Below, piece by piece: positions 10,601 to 25,600 of a stretch of 64,000 nucleotides of DNA (positions within the stretch are counted from its first letter, which is position 1; each line of letters begins with the position of its first letter). The DNA comes from Beroe forskalii (lineage: Eukaryota > Ctenophora > Nuda > Beroida > Beroidae). A program made the translations under genes and the position numbers. The notes under the pieces are model-generated. The model had not been told where the DNA came from, ran no database searches, and saw nothing but the letters and a program-made list of their open reading frames with translations. The DNA is taken from positions 124,001 to 188,000 of the forward strand of contig WFMF01000260.1 of the NCBI GenBank assembly GCA_011033025.1, in the 5' to 3' direction.

Positions 10601-13600
10601 AGTGAAATCACCAAATTATGACACTCAATAATCCCACCCCCACACCTAACCTGAGTGATCCTTCTCGTCCTCCTCCTCCTCGGGAACTGTCTCTGTCTGG
10701 GAATCCTTCTCTGGCTCCGGTGAAGTGTGTTCCAGGTTGTTCTCCCCCGACTTGACTGTCTCCGTTTCACTACCCCCGTTCTTCACGGACCCCGCCAGAC
10801 TTGACTCCGAGAGACTGGACTCTGAGAGGGGCGGCAGTTCCCCAAACCGCTTGAAGTGGAGGCGGCAGGGCGAGCAGAGGATCATCTTGTTGCTGCCGCC
10901 GTAGCGCCACCTCTCGCTCTCCTTGGTCTTGCAGTGGTCGCAGGTCAGGTCCTCCCGTCCTACCAGCTCACCATCCTCAGCGTTACTTTCCTCACTCTCC
11001 GAGCCCTGACTATCAGACCCAGAGGTGCCTTCCCCAGCCTCAGAGCTAGCGTTATCATGCGATAACTTGCACTTCTTGGAGAAGGGCAGGCCGTTGTTCT
11101 TAGAGCCTTTCTTCTTAGCGAACCTAATGTTCAGCGCGGAGGGTGTCATCTTCCACAGGTAGTAGTACTCCACGATTTCCTTAGTGTTCTTCTTCGGGAG
11201 GTACTCTCGACGGATCTTGTCGAAATGCTTCCCGAACTGCTTGATGCCCTGCTCGAAGAGCCGCTTTTCTTCTTCAGCCCATTTGGTGATCGCCCTGCGA
11301 AGATAATATGAAGTGAATTGCTGAATGATGGTTTGTTAAGTCACGTAAAATCGTATTTCTATTAATTCACCATAAAATTGAATCAAAGCGAAGTCTTTTA
11401 AAATAACGGAATCAGCGGAGCGTTGCAAAGAAAATTTTAATCTGCGTAACTGCAATTCAAAGAAAATGGGTTAAAATAAAACAAATCAACGAAATAAGAA
11501 CGAAAAATATTTCACTGAGCTGAATCCGAAATATGCCACTGAGTCAAATTTATCAGTCTACAAACCACTGACCTAGCAACGGCGTAATAACCTATATATT
11601 AACCATATTAGCAACACAAAAGCAAACAAAGGGTTGCTATAGCAACACTAACGTTTTGTGGGAGGGTAGAGCGATCATGCCGGCCAGGGCCTCGGAAGAG
11701 TTGTATTCGTTCTCGTGAAGGAGTTTGAGGGCGTCGAAGGAAGCGGCGTCGTTACACGACATGTCGATACCCTTCTTCATGGTGCCGCCGTTACAAATAC
11801 CCGCCAAGGCAGCCACACTTCTGAGGGGATGGGAGTTACAGATACCCGCCAAGGCAACCACACTTCTGAGGGGAGAGGGAGTTACAAATACCCGCCAAGG
11901 CAGCCACACTTCTGAGTGGGTTACAAATACCCGCCAAGGCAGCCACACTTCTGAGGGGAGAGGGAGTTAAAAATACCCGCCAAGGCAGCCACACTTCTGA
12001 GGGAGGGGGAATTACAAATACCCGCCAAGGCAGCCACACTTCTGAGGGGGGGGAGTTAGAAATACCCGCCAAGGCAGCCACACTTCTGAGGGGGGGGGAG
12101 TTACGAATACCCGCAAAGGCAGCCACACTTCTGAGGGAGGGGAGTTACGAATACCCGCCAAGGCAGCCACACTTCTGAGGGGTTAATGAAGTAATGAGGG
12201 CAGGTATTGTGAAGGTAGGGGTAGGAAAGGGGGTTGTATAGGGGGTAGGAAAGGGGGACACGCATAAATGGGATCCCGAGAGGGATTGTGAATCAGATAA
12301 AAGATGAGATATGAATGCAACATGATGTGCAACGAGAAATTGGATGGAGATAAGAAGTGTAGTGTTAAGCTATCAAATGTGACAATAAGTGACAATAACC
12401 TGATAAACACGTCTGTATAGCAACTAGTCATCATGTGAATATTACAGAGAGAGCGAGCTGGTCAATGAAAGAAGGCCTTATACGGCAGGCGAATATTACG
12501 AGTACGTGGTCTGGTTATTAACTAGTTAGCTCGTCAAACAAAAGTTCGTTAAATGACACACAAGCAAATTTGATGAGAATTGTTCTCATCCAGGCATCAC
12601 ACACACGAAATGGAGCGGCTATTGTGAAGTCAGTTTGCCGCCTGTGTATATCACCGAATGCAGGTGATAAGCAGATCAGGTTTTAGGGGGCAACATGGTA
12701 GAATTACAGGGAACATAATACAGGCCAAGTTAAGCCAACCCTTATCAGGGAAGGCGCTAAATTAAATTATCATGGTGAAAATACATACAAAAAACACTGG
12801 ATATTATATTGCATATGTAGGCTGTACCTTGCTACTCTGATGTACTGCTTGAGATCTTTATCGTTCAGTTTTCCGGGAATCCAACACTGCAAAAAAGAGA
12901 GGTAAGTCATAGATTCAAGTTTGCATTGGGTTAAGTTTAAACAGGATTGCATCTCTGAATGCTCGAAATCTTTGAATCAAAAATGTCAAAGAATTCGGCG
13001 TTTTGGGATCCAGAATTTCATAACCAATCCCCAAATCCCAGGTCTCGAAGACCCTGTACTCTCAAAGACCTTCCCAGTCATTTTCCTGCAGATTAACCCC
13101 AGGCACTCAGTGTACACATGGAACGGTTAATAAGCTCCTGTTCAGTGCCGTGTTCAGTGCGGAGTGAGCCAAGAGGGTGCTATTGTCTTTTATTATCTGG
13201 CAATTATTGTCTGTTTATTGTCAGGCAATTCTGACACCTCACAACCTCGTGCAACAAACGTGAACTCAAGAAGGAGTCCTTATCACATCTGTCACAATGG
13301 GGTGGTCTGAACCTTTCAGCTCACATGCAGTACCGGGTTAGGTACAATAACTAACCTCAGAACAGAAGGCACTAACTGAGTCGCAGTTTATATTGTAACA
13401 GTTGGACCATTGGACCAATTCTCAGCTCATTGAATACACCTGTTTTTTGCAAACTCAGTCACCACCCCCGGAACAGAAGGTGAATAAACTAAAAGTCACA
13501 GCTATGGTTATTGGTTACAGTAGAACCAATTCTCAGTGAAATTTCACCTGTTTATGCAAACAAAGTTTCTAGGAAGTGCACTATCGGAACCAATTGAGCT

Positions 13601-16600
13601 ATGAAATGCTCTTAATACTAAACCACACCCCACACCACAGTAGTGTCTATACCAGGGCTAGCACGTGTCATTGGTCAGTTGGTGTACATGGTCTTACTTT
13701 AGATTTCAATAAACGTATGGATTGTTTCGAATGAGGATCACATACGATTGCTACTTCACCCTGGATTTCAACAAGTGAATATTTACCATTCGAATTGTTA
13801 GACCTTCATCAGAAATATTACAAAGCAATGCATTTGCATTACGCATAGAACTATAGTATTATCTTCAAAAGATTTAGCTAACCTTTGACACCCGTTGGTA
13901 GGAAATAAGGAATGTTTCAGCGACATGACGAACTACATATTAATACAGGCGGAATATTTACGGTCTAAGCAAGATATATCAGCATTAATCAAGACGTGGA
14001 GTAAATTAACATAAAATAATACGGAGAGAAGTGGTCAAAACAGGTGGAAATATACCGCCTCATGGAAAACCGGGCCTCATGGATGATTTGAAGTGTGGGG
14101 TGGATCTCAGCTCGATAGATAATTGCATTTTATTATGTTCTGGCGGTGAACCAACACACTGAGAGTGAACCGAGCAGGCACGTGGGATCGTATAATACGC
14201 TCTGAGCACGGTTAATTGGCAGTTAAAGTGACGTCATAATCATGGTTTAGAATGGGGAACTGATGACCAAAAACGTCCAATTTTCGTTAGTATTGCTCGG
14301 GAATGGTAATGTAAGGCTCATGGCTAAAAGGAAGGAAGCAGGAGGGACTCTTTTAAGGGTGTTTAGGGTTGAAAAAGTGATCTGACGTCACCGACTCATG
14401 ACTTTTAACCCGAACATTTCGTCATAATTCATATCTCAACATATTCATGATCTGTGAAGTGGTGAATGGGTGACAGGAGGCTTTGTCAAAAGACAATGGG
14501 TCAATATCAGCTGATCATTGTTTCTACGCAGCATTGTGTGAAAACGCTTAACGCTTTAGAACCAAGAATTTTATAAACAATGAACATTCTACTTTAGTTA
14601 TTATCTTCCGATCAAAGCACACTGAACTGGAATTTAAAACAACGCATCTGATATATCGTATTCAATTAATCAAAGAATTAAATCATTCATTGAACGTGTG
14701 CAACACGCGCATGATACTCAGATTCAGATGAAATCACTCCAAACAAAGTGACAAACAGGACAAATAGGGGCAGGCAATAATCTGAAAACTCTCATTGCTC
14801 ACGTCACGACACTTCTCAGAAAACCGCTTCAGATTGGTAAAACGCTAATTAGAGGTGGGGGGAATGAACACATGTCGCATACACTTTGGGAAAGGCTAGC
14901 GTGATGACTACCGACTAGCGTGATGGGCAAGACTAGCCTTATGGGGCGAGGATATCGTTATGGGGCGAGGCTATCGTTATGGGGCGAGGCTAGCGTGATG
15001 ACTGCCGACTTCTGACTAGCGTCATGGGATAAGAAAAGCGAAGCTATCGGTGGGACTGAGGCTATCGTTATGGGGAGAGGTTTTCGTTTTGAACCGAACA
15101 TGAATCAGTGTTGGGATATGAAAGCGTGGTGACCATGGGTACTGGTGGAAACTTTTTAACGAACGCTAATTATGGGAAAACCGTCAACGATGATGCGTTG
15201 TTACGACACACTTCACACGGACAAAAAGTTGCACAGTATACACACGCTATACAAGTTGTAGTTGTATGAACTGATTTATTATATTGCGGAGAAGCAGGTC
15301 CCACTGTGTTTTGATTTGTATAAAACATATATTGATGTCGACACAGACCACAAGCATACGATGAGGAAAAGAAGAGTGGTCGATGAGATGTATAACACAA
15401 GATAAATCTCTCTTCTTCATGATGTCTTTAAAAACTTTCTATAAACATTGTGTTGGAAAGTGGGTGGAAGCAACAAGTAAAGCATGACAAGCTTTTTTAA
15501 TGTCAAAACCACTTCCTGTGATATTCCATCAGCTTATTAATAATCTCATGTTGTAAACAGACAAGCACACACACACACGCTGCTCGTAGACCGTGTTAAA
15601 ACGGACTGCAGCTCGCTGGAGAGATAGGCGATGTCACGACATCAACACACCATTCTAATACCTGATAATGACGTCATCTTTGCCAGCCCACTTGATTATA
15701 CCGGAAGAATACCTAGCTCTGCATCCAAGGTGTGAAGTCAAATCTTTCATGAGTAAGTGATAATTCTCGATTGTGTGATGAAACGGCTATGGTTTTTGTT
15801 AATGATGAAATTCATGCAGTGTTTAAATATTTCCATTGATGTTTAAAAGCTGAGCTTGCTAGATTGGGTTTTATAAGTTGTGAATGGAAGGAAAACAAGG
15901 CATACTTCAATTAAAATAATGGAAGTATTATGAGTCATTGATTCATGTTAAGGATGAGGGCAGAAGAGATTGGATGGGTTGAAACACATGAATGCTCAAT
16001 GCAAGAACCTAATGCTCATTGACGCAAGAACAGAAATAATTTTATGGTTGGGAGAAAGCTGAATATTTCTTAACAAAGTTGCGTAGGAAATAATAGAAAT
16101 CAGTTGACCTGTTCCGCACATAGTTTCGTGTCACGGTGTTTCCATGAGGCAAAGACAGGGAACTGGGGCTACACACTAATAATAACCACCACGGACTGAA
16201 GTGGAATAGTGGAAATGGTGATTATTTAATGAGGGCAGGACTGAAATGTTTCATTTCCATCAAACTGCAATGATTGGTTTTCAAGCGCTGACCATCTCTC
16301 TGTCCTCCAGGAATGTTTTAGTGATGTAAAAATCTGGGTGTGCAACTGAGTGAATTTACTTTTTATCATCTGGTGCCATGGCACCAGTTGTATACAATTT
16401 GTAGATTTACGGATGAGTCTGAACCACATTGACACACCTGCTTTAAAATGGTTTCTCTTCTGTCAACGATTACCCAATTTAATGAATACTGCTGGCATTG
16501 AGGTGCTTCTGTACAGCGACACATGAGCCCTGTGCAGCACCGTAATACGGATTCTCTATTAGGAGTGAGCCACAGAGTCCAGCCTGGTAATCAATGACCA

Positions 16601-19600
16601 GAAACAGTCAAATTCTATTAGCAATAGCTCATCCACACACCATACACAGCTTAGTGTGACGTCATTATCAGAGGGTAATGTAGTAAGTTGATGACGATCT
16701 ACCGCCTATTTTTTCTTCCTCCGACACCTATAATTCCACTTGCTCGAAGTCATACAAACAGTTCTCATGTTTTAATGACGGGTGAAGCAGTGCAGTGAAG
16801 GACAGTCAAGTCGCAGTGATATTTCCTGGCTGTGTCTGTGTCAATACGCTGGTAATTTGATTAGTATCGATTAGCACCGCGTAACAGTGCGTAACAACAC
16901 TAACAACCCTCGTTTTCCTGACATTATGTAATGATAATGAGTCTCGTCACCTCTATAACCGGCTCAGGCATTGTTGTTTTTAAACGATACTGATGCAACA
17001 CCTCATGACATCAGACGGCAGCAAGTGTTCTGCCACATATTTCATGAAATTCTGTCTGTCACTTAACCAACCAATGCGATAGAGGAAGCAATTCATATAG
17101 TTGAGGAGTGAAATTAAATGCAACTGTCGAGTATAAACATTCGAATATAAAGTAGCCAATAGGAATATCGAATATAAAGTTATAACCAATCGGAATTCCG
17201 CATTATGTAGCCACCTGGGATTCAAAGTACCTGTGATTCGGGTGATGCACAGTAGTTTTGTCGTTTCTCAACTTCCACATCCAAATATTCTGGTAGTTCA
17301 GCCTGAAATGGATCAACGTTACGAGGTATGTTTAAAAAAACAGTAAAGGATGATATAACAGAGCACGTGATATGCAAGTCATTATACGGACGATAAACAT
17401 CTGAATTCTGAAATAAAACTGATTTCTTGAACAGAACAGAGAATTTCGCGAGCACACAGGTGCACTAAGACGATCTGCTAAGTACACTAGACGAACACAA
17501 TATGGTACTGAATGAAGATTGACTCATTTTGTCTACAGACAAAAGTCACAAGTACTGGACGAACAAAGGACACGTACATTTCTCAAAAGTTAAGAAAACA
17601 CAAAACACAGCTTACGGTTTATTCAAAAGTGGAACTAACACATATGACACAATTATTAAGAACTATAAAAGTTGTAAAACAGACGTGTCACGACATCTGA
17701 GAATGATTCTGAAATTTCCATTTTTCACCCGGATATTTTAACTTTTACCGTGCGGACGACTCAGGAAATTTCAGAAAGATGCTCGTTAGTGCCGTGACAG
17801 CTGACAAACACGGAGAGGGAAGGGTGAACTTACACAGGACTCAAGGGGAACCGGTCGACCCTGCTCATCCATAACCTTGCCTATGACAACCATCGCATAT
17901 TCTTACCTCAAATAAACCCGGGGATGTTTTATAATGGTCGGAGAGAAAAGAAATGACGAGAATTGAGATTTATAAGAATAGGCGGGATTACGATTCGAGT
18001 AAAATTTAACGCAATTTGAATGATGAAATGCGCTAAATTACTATTTAAAATTAGTCATAAATCTGCTAAATAGAAACCCCGTTCCGTTTTAGGGAGAGCT
18101 ATGAGACATGCAGAATCGAACGCCTAATCTTTTATCATGCACCAAAACGGCGGTGAAATCCGGCCTTATATTGGCCCTGTTATCACATAAAATGTAACAA
18201 AAATGTTAAAAGCGGAGAAAAGGCAAACTGAGGATTCGAATTAGCTAAATTCTACTAAAATTATCTTACTCCATTTAAATTATAAACGGAAGTCAAAGCC
18301 CAGACAGGTGTTACAATAAATGGTGGTAACCCTTTAACCTGGCAGCAACATAATTAACCCCCATACGGTTGGAGGGTTCTATTGTGTAAACGTTAAACTG
18401 CGTAAACGTTAAAATTGGTAAATGTTAAACCAGGCAAACGTTAAACCGGGCAAGCGTTAAGCCGTAAACCGGTTAAATCATCCTGTAGTTATTTCTGGTG
18501 ATTTTCAAGCCGGCGTATCATCGCCTCAACCGTTTATATTCGGTGAGCGCACGGAGCATTTGAAAAGTAAAATTAACAACAAATCCAACAGAAATACATT
18601 AACACGGAGCCAAACTGGAGATATTAATAAATTGAGATCATATATAAATGAAATATGGAATTAATAATGCGCATAATATGCAGCGGCCGAGAGTGCCACA
18701 TTGCGATCTGGCCGACATGTTTCTATTTAAAGCCCGGTAAGCTGTGCTAGCTGAAAGACAGGCGAAAGAGCCCGAGTTCATGAGTCAAAGAGAGAAATCT
18801 AGCAGTACGGTGTAAAATAACACGAGAATATATATCGAGTACTGTCGACAAATTTGTGCGTGTGTATGTGTGTGGGGAGGTGAGAAAATAACACGTATAT
18901 GCGTAGTCGGTTCACGGGTCTGTGCAAATTATTGTATATAAATGACAGCACGCCTTAAATTAGTCACTATGTCACACATCCCTCCTCCCTCTCGACAAGT
19001 AAACCTCATTCTATCACGACAATAACCACAACTACCCTCTCCTCCTACCAACTCCTCCAATAAAGAACTCCCTTCCTCCTCCCTCCCTTCCTAGAATGCA
19101 GGGATGCTTCAACCGTCGTACAGACCTCGTTTTATACGTTTCCGCGTATCACAGAGCCGACCACTGGCAGAGCGGAGTCAAAGACATAAAAAGGTGGAAA
19201 TGAGGGTGAAGAGGGTAGCCTATCCTCCGGTACTACGTCCTTAGTGCAAAATATCGAATTATCATCGGGGTAGATCCAATGAAATTACACCAAAATACGG
19301 CTATTATGTATTGATATTTTGATCGAATATATATATACGCCTAGTAGTCGTGAGCTCCCATTATAGTAGCTCTTTTCACGTATTTATAGGGAGAGAAACT
19401 CCCTCCAGCACGTTACGTCATGAGCAGGAATTAGAAACAGGAGAGACGTGAAGCTGCCCTGCACTCCGTGACAGATAGACAGGAGAAATAGCAGTAAACA
19501 GACAAGTGGCGGCTGCACGAAAGAGAGTGTGGCCCGAGATGGAAATTACCTTAAATTAGGTTACATACTGGTAGCCATTAATCAAATTAGGAGGAGCCTC

Positions 19601-22600
19601 ACACACTGCGAGAGTGGAGAAAGGATATAAAAAGAAGCAGGAATACGTAATGTGTCCTGGACACGTGGAAAAAGGTAGGCAGGGCAACGTCATCAACTGC
19701 CCCACTTTCAGCTGTGACAATGACGTCATCTCAACCCCGCCAATATGTCACACACGCCGCCTATAAGTGAAATACAAGAGATTCATCATAATAAACCACT
19801 CTGCACAGATCAAATTAGGCAATTATATACGGGTAAACGAGCTAGGCAGGACACGGTGATTATTGAGCTGAAACTGGGCAGAAGTAGGAACTAGGAATGA
19901 ATATATGTATATGAGCGGCAATATACATGATTAATGTACGAGTACAAAAAGTAATTATCTCAGGGAGGGGAGGACTGTAGGAGGAATGACATGTGCTTTC
20001 TACAGAGAATGGTAGAGCGGTGGGCCCGTGACTGACACAGATCATGCGTTATGATAACAGTGATATTATATCGAAATTAACAACAATCACAAGGATCTGG
20101 CAGTAGAAACGGTAGAAACAACAACAAAAGAACAAAGTGTGTACTGAGACTACAGGCTACCACCCAGATGTGATAATGCGATCATCAAATTATGAAATAA
20201 TCAGGGGTTTATAGCAATCGGCCCAAACTACAAGCACACAACCTCTAATTATATCATGACATGCAATGTATACGCCTCTTGATTATATGATACTGATAAT
20301 GGGGACCATATATTGATAACATATCATGATAAGAAAAGATAGCGATGCGGCCTTATCTTTGATAAGTAGTAGCGATTAGCGTTGATGGAATATCAAGCAG
20401 GGTAATTTAGTTGAGTACAACAACATGAAGCTTGCAAAGAACTTCGTATTCTTGGAAACTTGAAAGAATGTAGACAACTGACAATGGTAAGATATCCACG
20501 TGCTATGATCTAACGAGAACTTCAGCTTTTGTGGCCAGTACACAATAAAAGAAGATAATTAGGAAAGTCGTGGTGGTAAAAGGATACAAACATCATTAAT
20601 CAGACGACTAATTACTTGAATCATGACTAATTTTAGTGTTTATCTAGGCCCCCCGTGACTAACATGGAATATCATTAACACGTACCAGTAGATCAAACTA
20701 GAAACTGAAATACTTCGGTCGCAATACATCTGAACTTGACAGGATAATCAACTGCTACTCGTCAATTAGAGAACACAGGCGGGTCTAATTGTATAATGGG
20801 AGTCTTGACGAAAGCCAGCAACGAGTCTTGAGGAATGTGGAGGAGATATGTACATTGTACCATGCACATTGTACATTATTCAGCAAGTCAGGGAGGGACA
20901 TGACTCAAGAGATAGTCAAGAGATGAGTGAAGATAAGCAGAAGCTAAGGCTGCTGAGTGCATGACCAGTACAGAAAAAACGCTGCTGGGTGCATGACCTA
21001 GTCAGATTCATCCTGCTGAGCGCATGACCCAAGTCAGTGATGAGCATGAATACTCCAATCAAATATCCTACGGAGATGAGTGTCACTGGCTCGCATGGGA
21101 TTATAGACGGCAATGCGTCACCAAACACCTAAAAACACACGGCAGCAGTGTCAACATTTCAATCGTCTGAAATATCCACACCTCTAATCCCTAACATTGA
21201 GTGTCGCGAATCACTGATAAACCACAGCGTACGATACGGGACTGTACTCGCACAGTGGTGGAGTATAAATCACTTTGTGTACACAAGTCACAACACGTCA
21301 TAGGTAGCACACAACAATTCCGAGTATTATATGTGAGCTGCTGCCCCCGCCACAAAATGAGCTCAAACTTCAGATCTGAGCCACTCAGCTCAGCGTATAT
21401 AATTCAGCTCTAGAATTTAGTACTCCAACGGTCTATTAAAGAGTTCGTTAGCCGCCCTGTGATTTAGTGGAAATATAGCTCCGATATATTCTGATAAGAC
21501 AGCAAACGACACAGTCGTTAAAAAGCAAACGACACAGTCGTTTTAAAGTAACGTGGGAAGTGTGCAGTCAAATCGAAACACATCGGATTGGGATAACGCA
21601 CACAACATACAACATACTCCAATGCTTGAAACACGAAGAAGTGAAATTTCACGGAAGCCACTTCCGTGACCACTAGATCGTCTTGTGTGGTATTAGGTTA
21701 ACTTGTGTGGTATTCGGTTGACTTCCTTTCATCAGTTGCTGATCTAATATAAACATGATCGGAACAGACTGTCGTGACAGATTTCCTCTGAGATATTACA
21801 GGATATTCAGCAACATTATAATACCGCGGTGATTGACGAAAGATTGAGTACTAAATGATGCTAAATGCGAGTTGAGACTCGGCATCGGAGGGAGGGAAGG
21901 AACTTTCTAGGTTCTATTTAGCAAACGCCAGTCACCCACTTAACAAAAGCCTAAATTTCATCCGAAAATGCGTGACCTATATCATTTTACCCCAGATCAT
22001 CACTATTACAGGATAGGAATGATTGGGGATTATGTGCCACGAAGAATTAGGATACTGTGTAGCCTGCTAAGTGCTGCAAAATGCTCCTTGGTAAATTGTC
22101 GGGTATTTTGCTGTGTCTGTATTCCACACATTTTAAGATGACCGTTTATAGGTAAACTACCAAACTAGGTTAATAGTTAGGGGGTAGAAAGATGGGGGGA
22201 AGGGGAGCTCATATTCGACAAGAAATAGTGACAGGGTAACAATCAAATTTCATAAGATCCAATTGGCAATTTATTTAAATGAACCATCAGAGATGACAGT
22301 ACAGATTCTTTAATCAGTTTACAGGGCACCGGTGTCCTAAATATGTAATGAGTTAGCTGTTCAAAGAGTTTTGATTTGCATAAAATAGGTGTGTTAAGGT
22401 AATGGGGTATTGAGTTGTAACCGCTTTATCAACCAGTACTTTAAGAAAGTACTTTCCTCAGACACTAAAAGCCTTGATTAGATGGGTAAATGGTTTAATT
22501 AATGGCTTAAAAGGTGCCTTATAATCGTGATAGTGACCTCACGCATATCAGTCTTATTATTCACTATTATATCGAACACAGTAGCAAAGTAAAATTCATG

Positions 22601-25600
22601 CATTTTCTACGAATCACACTTGTGTGCAGATCAAACTATCGCACTTTTGAGAAAATGAGGCGTCCAACTCACAGCATTATTCGTTGGACATAACATTTCA
22701 AGTTAGGAAAACAACTGTTGAAAGGGTGGAAGCTCACTCAGCTCCATGGTAAATAAAAATTATCAAAATGCGTGTCGGTTAATGATCATGATAACAAAAA
22801 CTCTAAAGTAATCTATCGAGCCCTTAATAAGCACATTTTAATAAAGTTAACCGGCGGACAAATAGCAAGAAATACGTAATTATAGCGGAAATTTGCAGAA
22901 GATGCTCATTATCGAATATAATTGAGTGCAATGACCGGACTTAATAATTGCACAACATGGCGCATGACAGGAACATATTAACTAACAAATTCTGCGAGGG
23001 CGGCCAATATATAATACAGTTCTAAATCATAGGTCGTTGTCGTTAAAGTGCTGACTGTCGAGAGTACCACAGCTAGAAAAGCAAATGACAAACGATGCTT
23101 TCATACATGCTATTTACGTCCACTCTGTCTTGAGTTGTTGTTGAGAGAAAGCAGCGCTTTGTTGTAATAATATACACCGCACTCTTCTAATTATTGTCGT
23201 CACGGACAGTATATAAAATAAATTATATGAGCTCTCCTCCGGCAGCCAGATACGGATTTTATATATTGAAAGGTTTTAAAAAGCGGGATAATGATAATAT
23301 AGTTAATGAGAAAAGTGCTCTCGAAAATGATTTATTTCCGGGTCAATAATGCTGCACTTCAATAGCAATTCAATTTCGAATGAGCGACAAGTCTAGAGAA
23401 ACAATGTTTCTATATTTACGCATATTTTGCTTCTTCAGAATAGGGCCGAGCACGCTGCTTTTTCGAGGAGACAATGAGAACAAAATGTACACTAAATTCT
23501 AAACATACCTATAATATAAACGCTATAGAGAGAAAGAGAAAGGCTACACTCGCAGAGCCAACAAGGACAGTCGAAAAGGAATATGATAAATGACATGCTG
23601 CCCAGCTTGTGGAGCGACCACATGGAGTTTATCGATTTGCTAATTTACCGAGAGCATCTTGCCACAGATGGGTTTATGTGGAGTACTAAAGTTCCGAGTA
23701 ATTAGCGACAAAGTTGGGCCGGTACAACTCGTGAAGGAATGTGCCAAAATGTCTGTGAAGTATGGGAAGTATTTACCGAAACGCCCGAAAAAGCACGAAA
23801 GCAAATAGCGGACAAATTGTTAAATCAGCAGTAAGAGTATGTCAAACGGTAGTAAATATGCGGCGGATCACTAATTGCGGTGTAAAATACCGGAAATTGG
23901 CAGGAATGACAAACCAGGGGAAGCGTTTAAGATCTCTATCTAAGTGAGTTACTGATGGTAATGAAGGTATTTCTACGCTGGTAGTTGGTACGCGCAACCA
24001 AACATCACGTGAGATTCGAGAAATGAAAATCACGTGCACTCTGTTGCGCCGCGCGCTTACAGATGCAGGCGCCCACGTGCTACGACATTGCGCCGCGCGC
24101 AGGAACAGATTAGTTAAAGTGAAATATCACGCAAGCCTCAACTTTTTGAGCTGCATCAAGCACATTATCATGAACATATATTATAAAACGTGACACGAGA
24201 TAATAAATAAAGCTCATATTTTACAATCCGGTAACAGAGAAAGTAGAGAAAGAAAGCGAGAGAGAGGAAAAGTAGAATAATAGGAAACTGATGACAGGCC
24301 GAAGCCTAGGCACAACTCCAAACAAAACAAGTGGGCAGCGTGAGAGAGAGAAGAGAGGAGAAGAAGGAGCTGCGACGAATGATAAAGTGTGACAACTCTC
24401 TTCGTGTGACACACATATTCTACCGTTCCACGGTACTGTACGGAAACAGGAAAATCACACGAGCGTGTGCGAGACAGCGAGGAATATTATGGCAAATGTG
24501 TCGTGAATTCCGTGAAAATACTGAGGACATATCGAGCTGCTCTCCCCAGCTCACATACCGGTTTAAGAGTATCAATAAACAAATCTAATTAGCGGTTCCT
24601 CGGACAATTGAATTTCAACGTATATATGTGTTGATAATGATAGGGGTAGAATTTAATTAAAATTCATTTAGGCAATTGATGCGGATAGCGGATGACTAAA
24701 TATGCTATGTGTGGCCATTATCGCAATCACATTACCATACATAGAGCCGGCCAGTAATATAAGGAGGAGTGAAAACTAATTAATGATGTAAGTTGTCATG
24801 GTATTAGGAGTTTGTGACTTCCAGATCTCTGGAGGTCATCATTCTCCGCAACTGCCAGAGTAACGGTAAACGGATTACAGAATGAAGGAAACTGCAACTG
24901 ATAACAGGCGTGTTTTTAGTAACTCATAAAGTAGACGGACAAACCAACAAACACCTACATGACTTACTCTCATTTATCTCTGTAGGAATTAAGAATGTCA
25001 CGCAGTCATATTCACACGAAGTAGGTATCGTGATTATCTTATCTCTTTATCTACTTGAAATTATAACAAGGTCCGTTTGTGTGTTTGTACGTTCGTGTTT
25101 GCGTGTGATACGTGTTTGTCCGTATGTACCATCTACGTGCGTGTAAGTATGTACGTATGCGTGTATGTATGTATTAGGTATGTGTCGTATTCGTGTATGA
25201 GTTTTGTGATTTGTCTGTACGTGTGATTATGATATCAAGGATGAAGCAGGGAAGTATAAAATGGAAGTATACATTCCGAGCAAAATTCCAGCTTTCCAGG
25301 CAGCTCATAAAGTTTACAAACAATAATTACTCCATGGACACTGTTTTTAGAAAGGAAGGTTAAACAATGGTTTTGAGAAAATTCATTATGAGCACACTTC
25401 ATAACGGTTATACCTATATTTCCGAACTGTTAATAAAAATTCCATCAAAGGCAGTACTACAAGATGGACGGTGGAGTTCGTTGAAAATATTCATTCATCG
25501 CGCGAGGTGCAAATGAATGTGTAACTTATTATGGTGCTATATGATACAAAACATTAAACCACTTTAATCAAAATATGTACAACGACAAAGAGAAAGGTTC

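Larger units (their letters stand above)
12887..17230. other. RERE-like intron, 4.3 kb
   Basis: No exon recognised. It contains three dispersed TGACGTCAT repeats (14228, 15625, 16656), a degenerate tandem array (14893-15085) and a short (AC)n run near 15567. Confidence 0.5.

Noticed and set aside
10651-11294. Assignment of the gene to the MTA family
   Set aside because: BAH-ELM2-SANT-GATA is shared with MTA, but the GATA finger ending FKRFGELPPL, the RCCRTDL atrophin motif and the Gln-rich tail fit RERE/atrophin.
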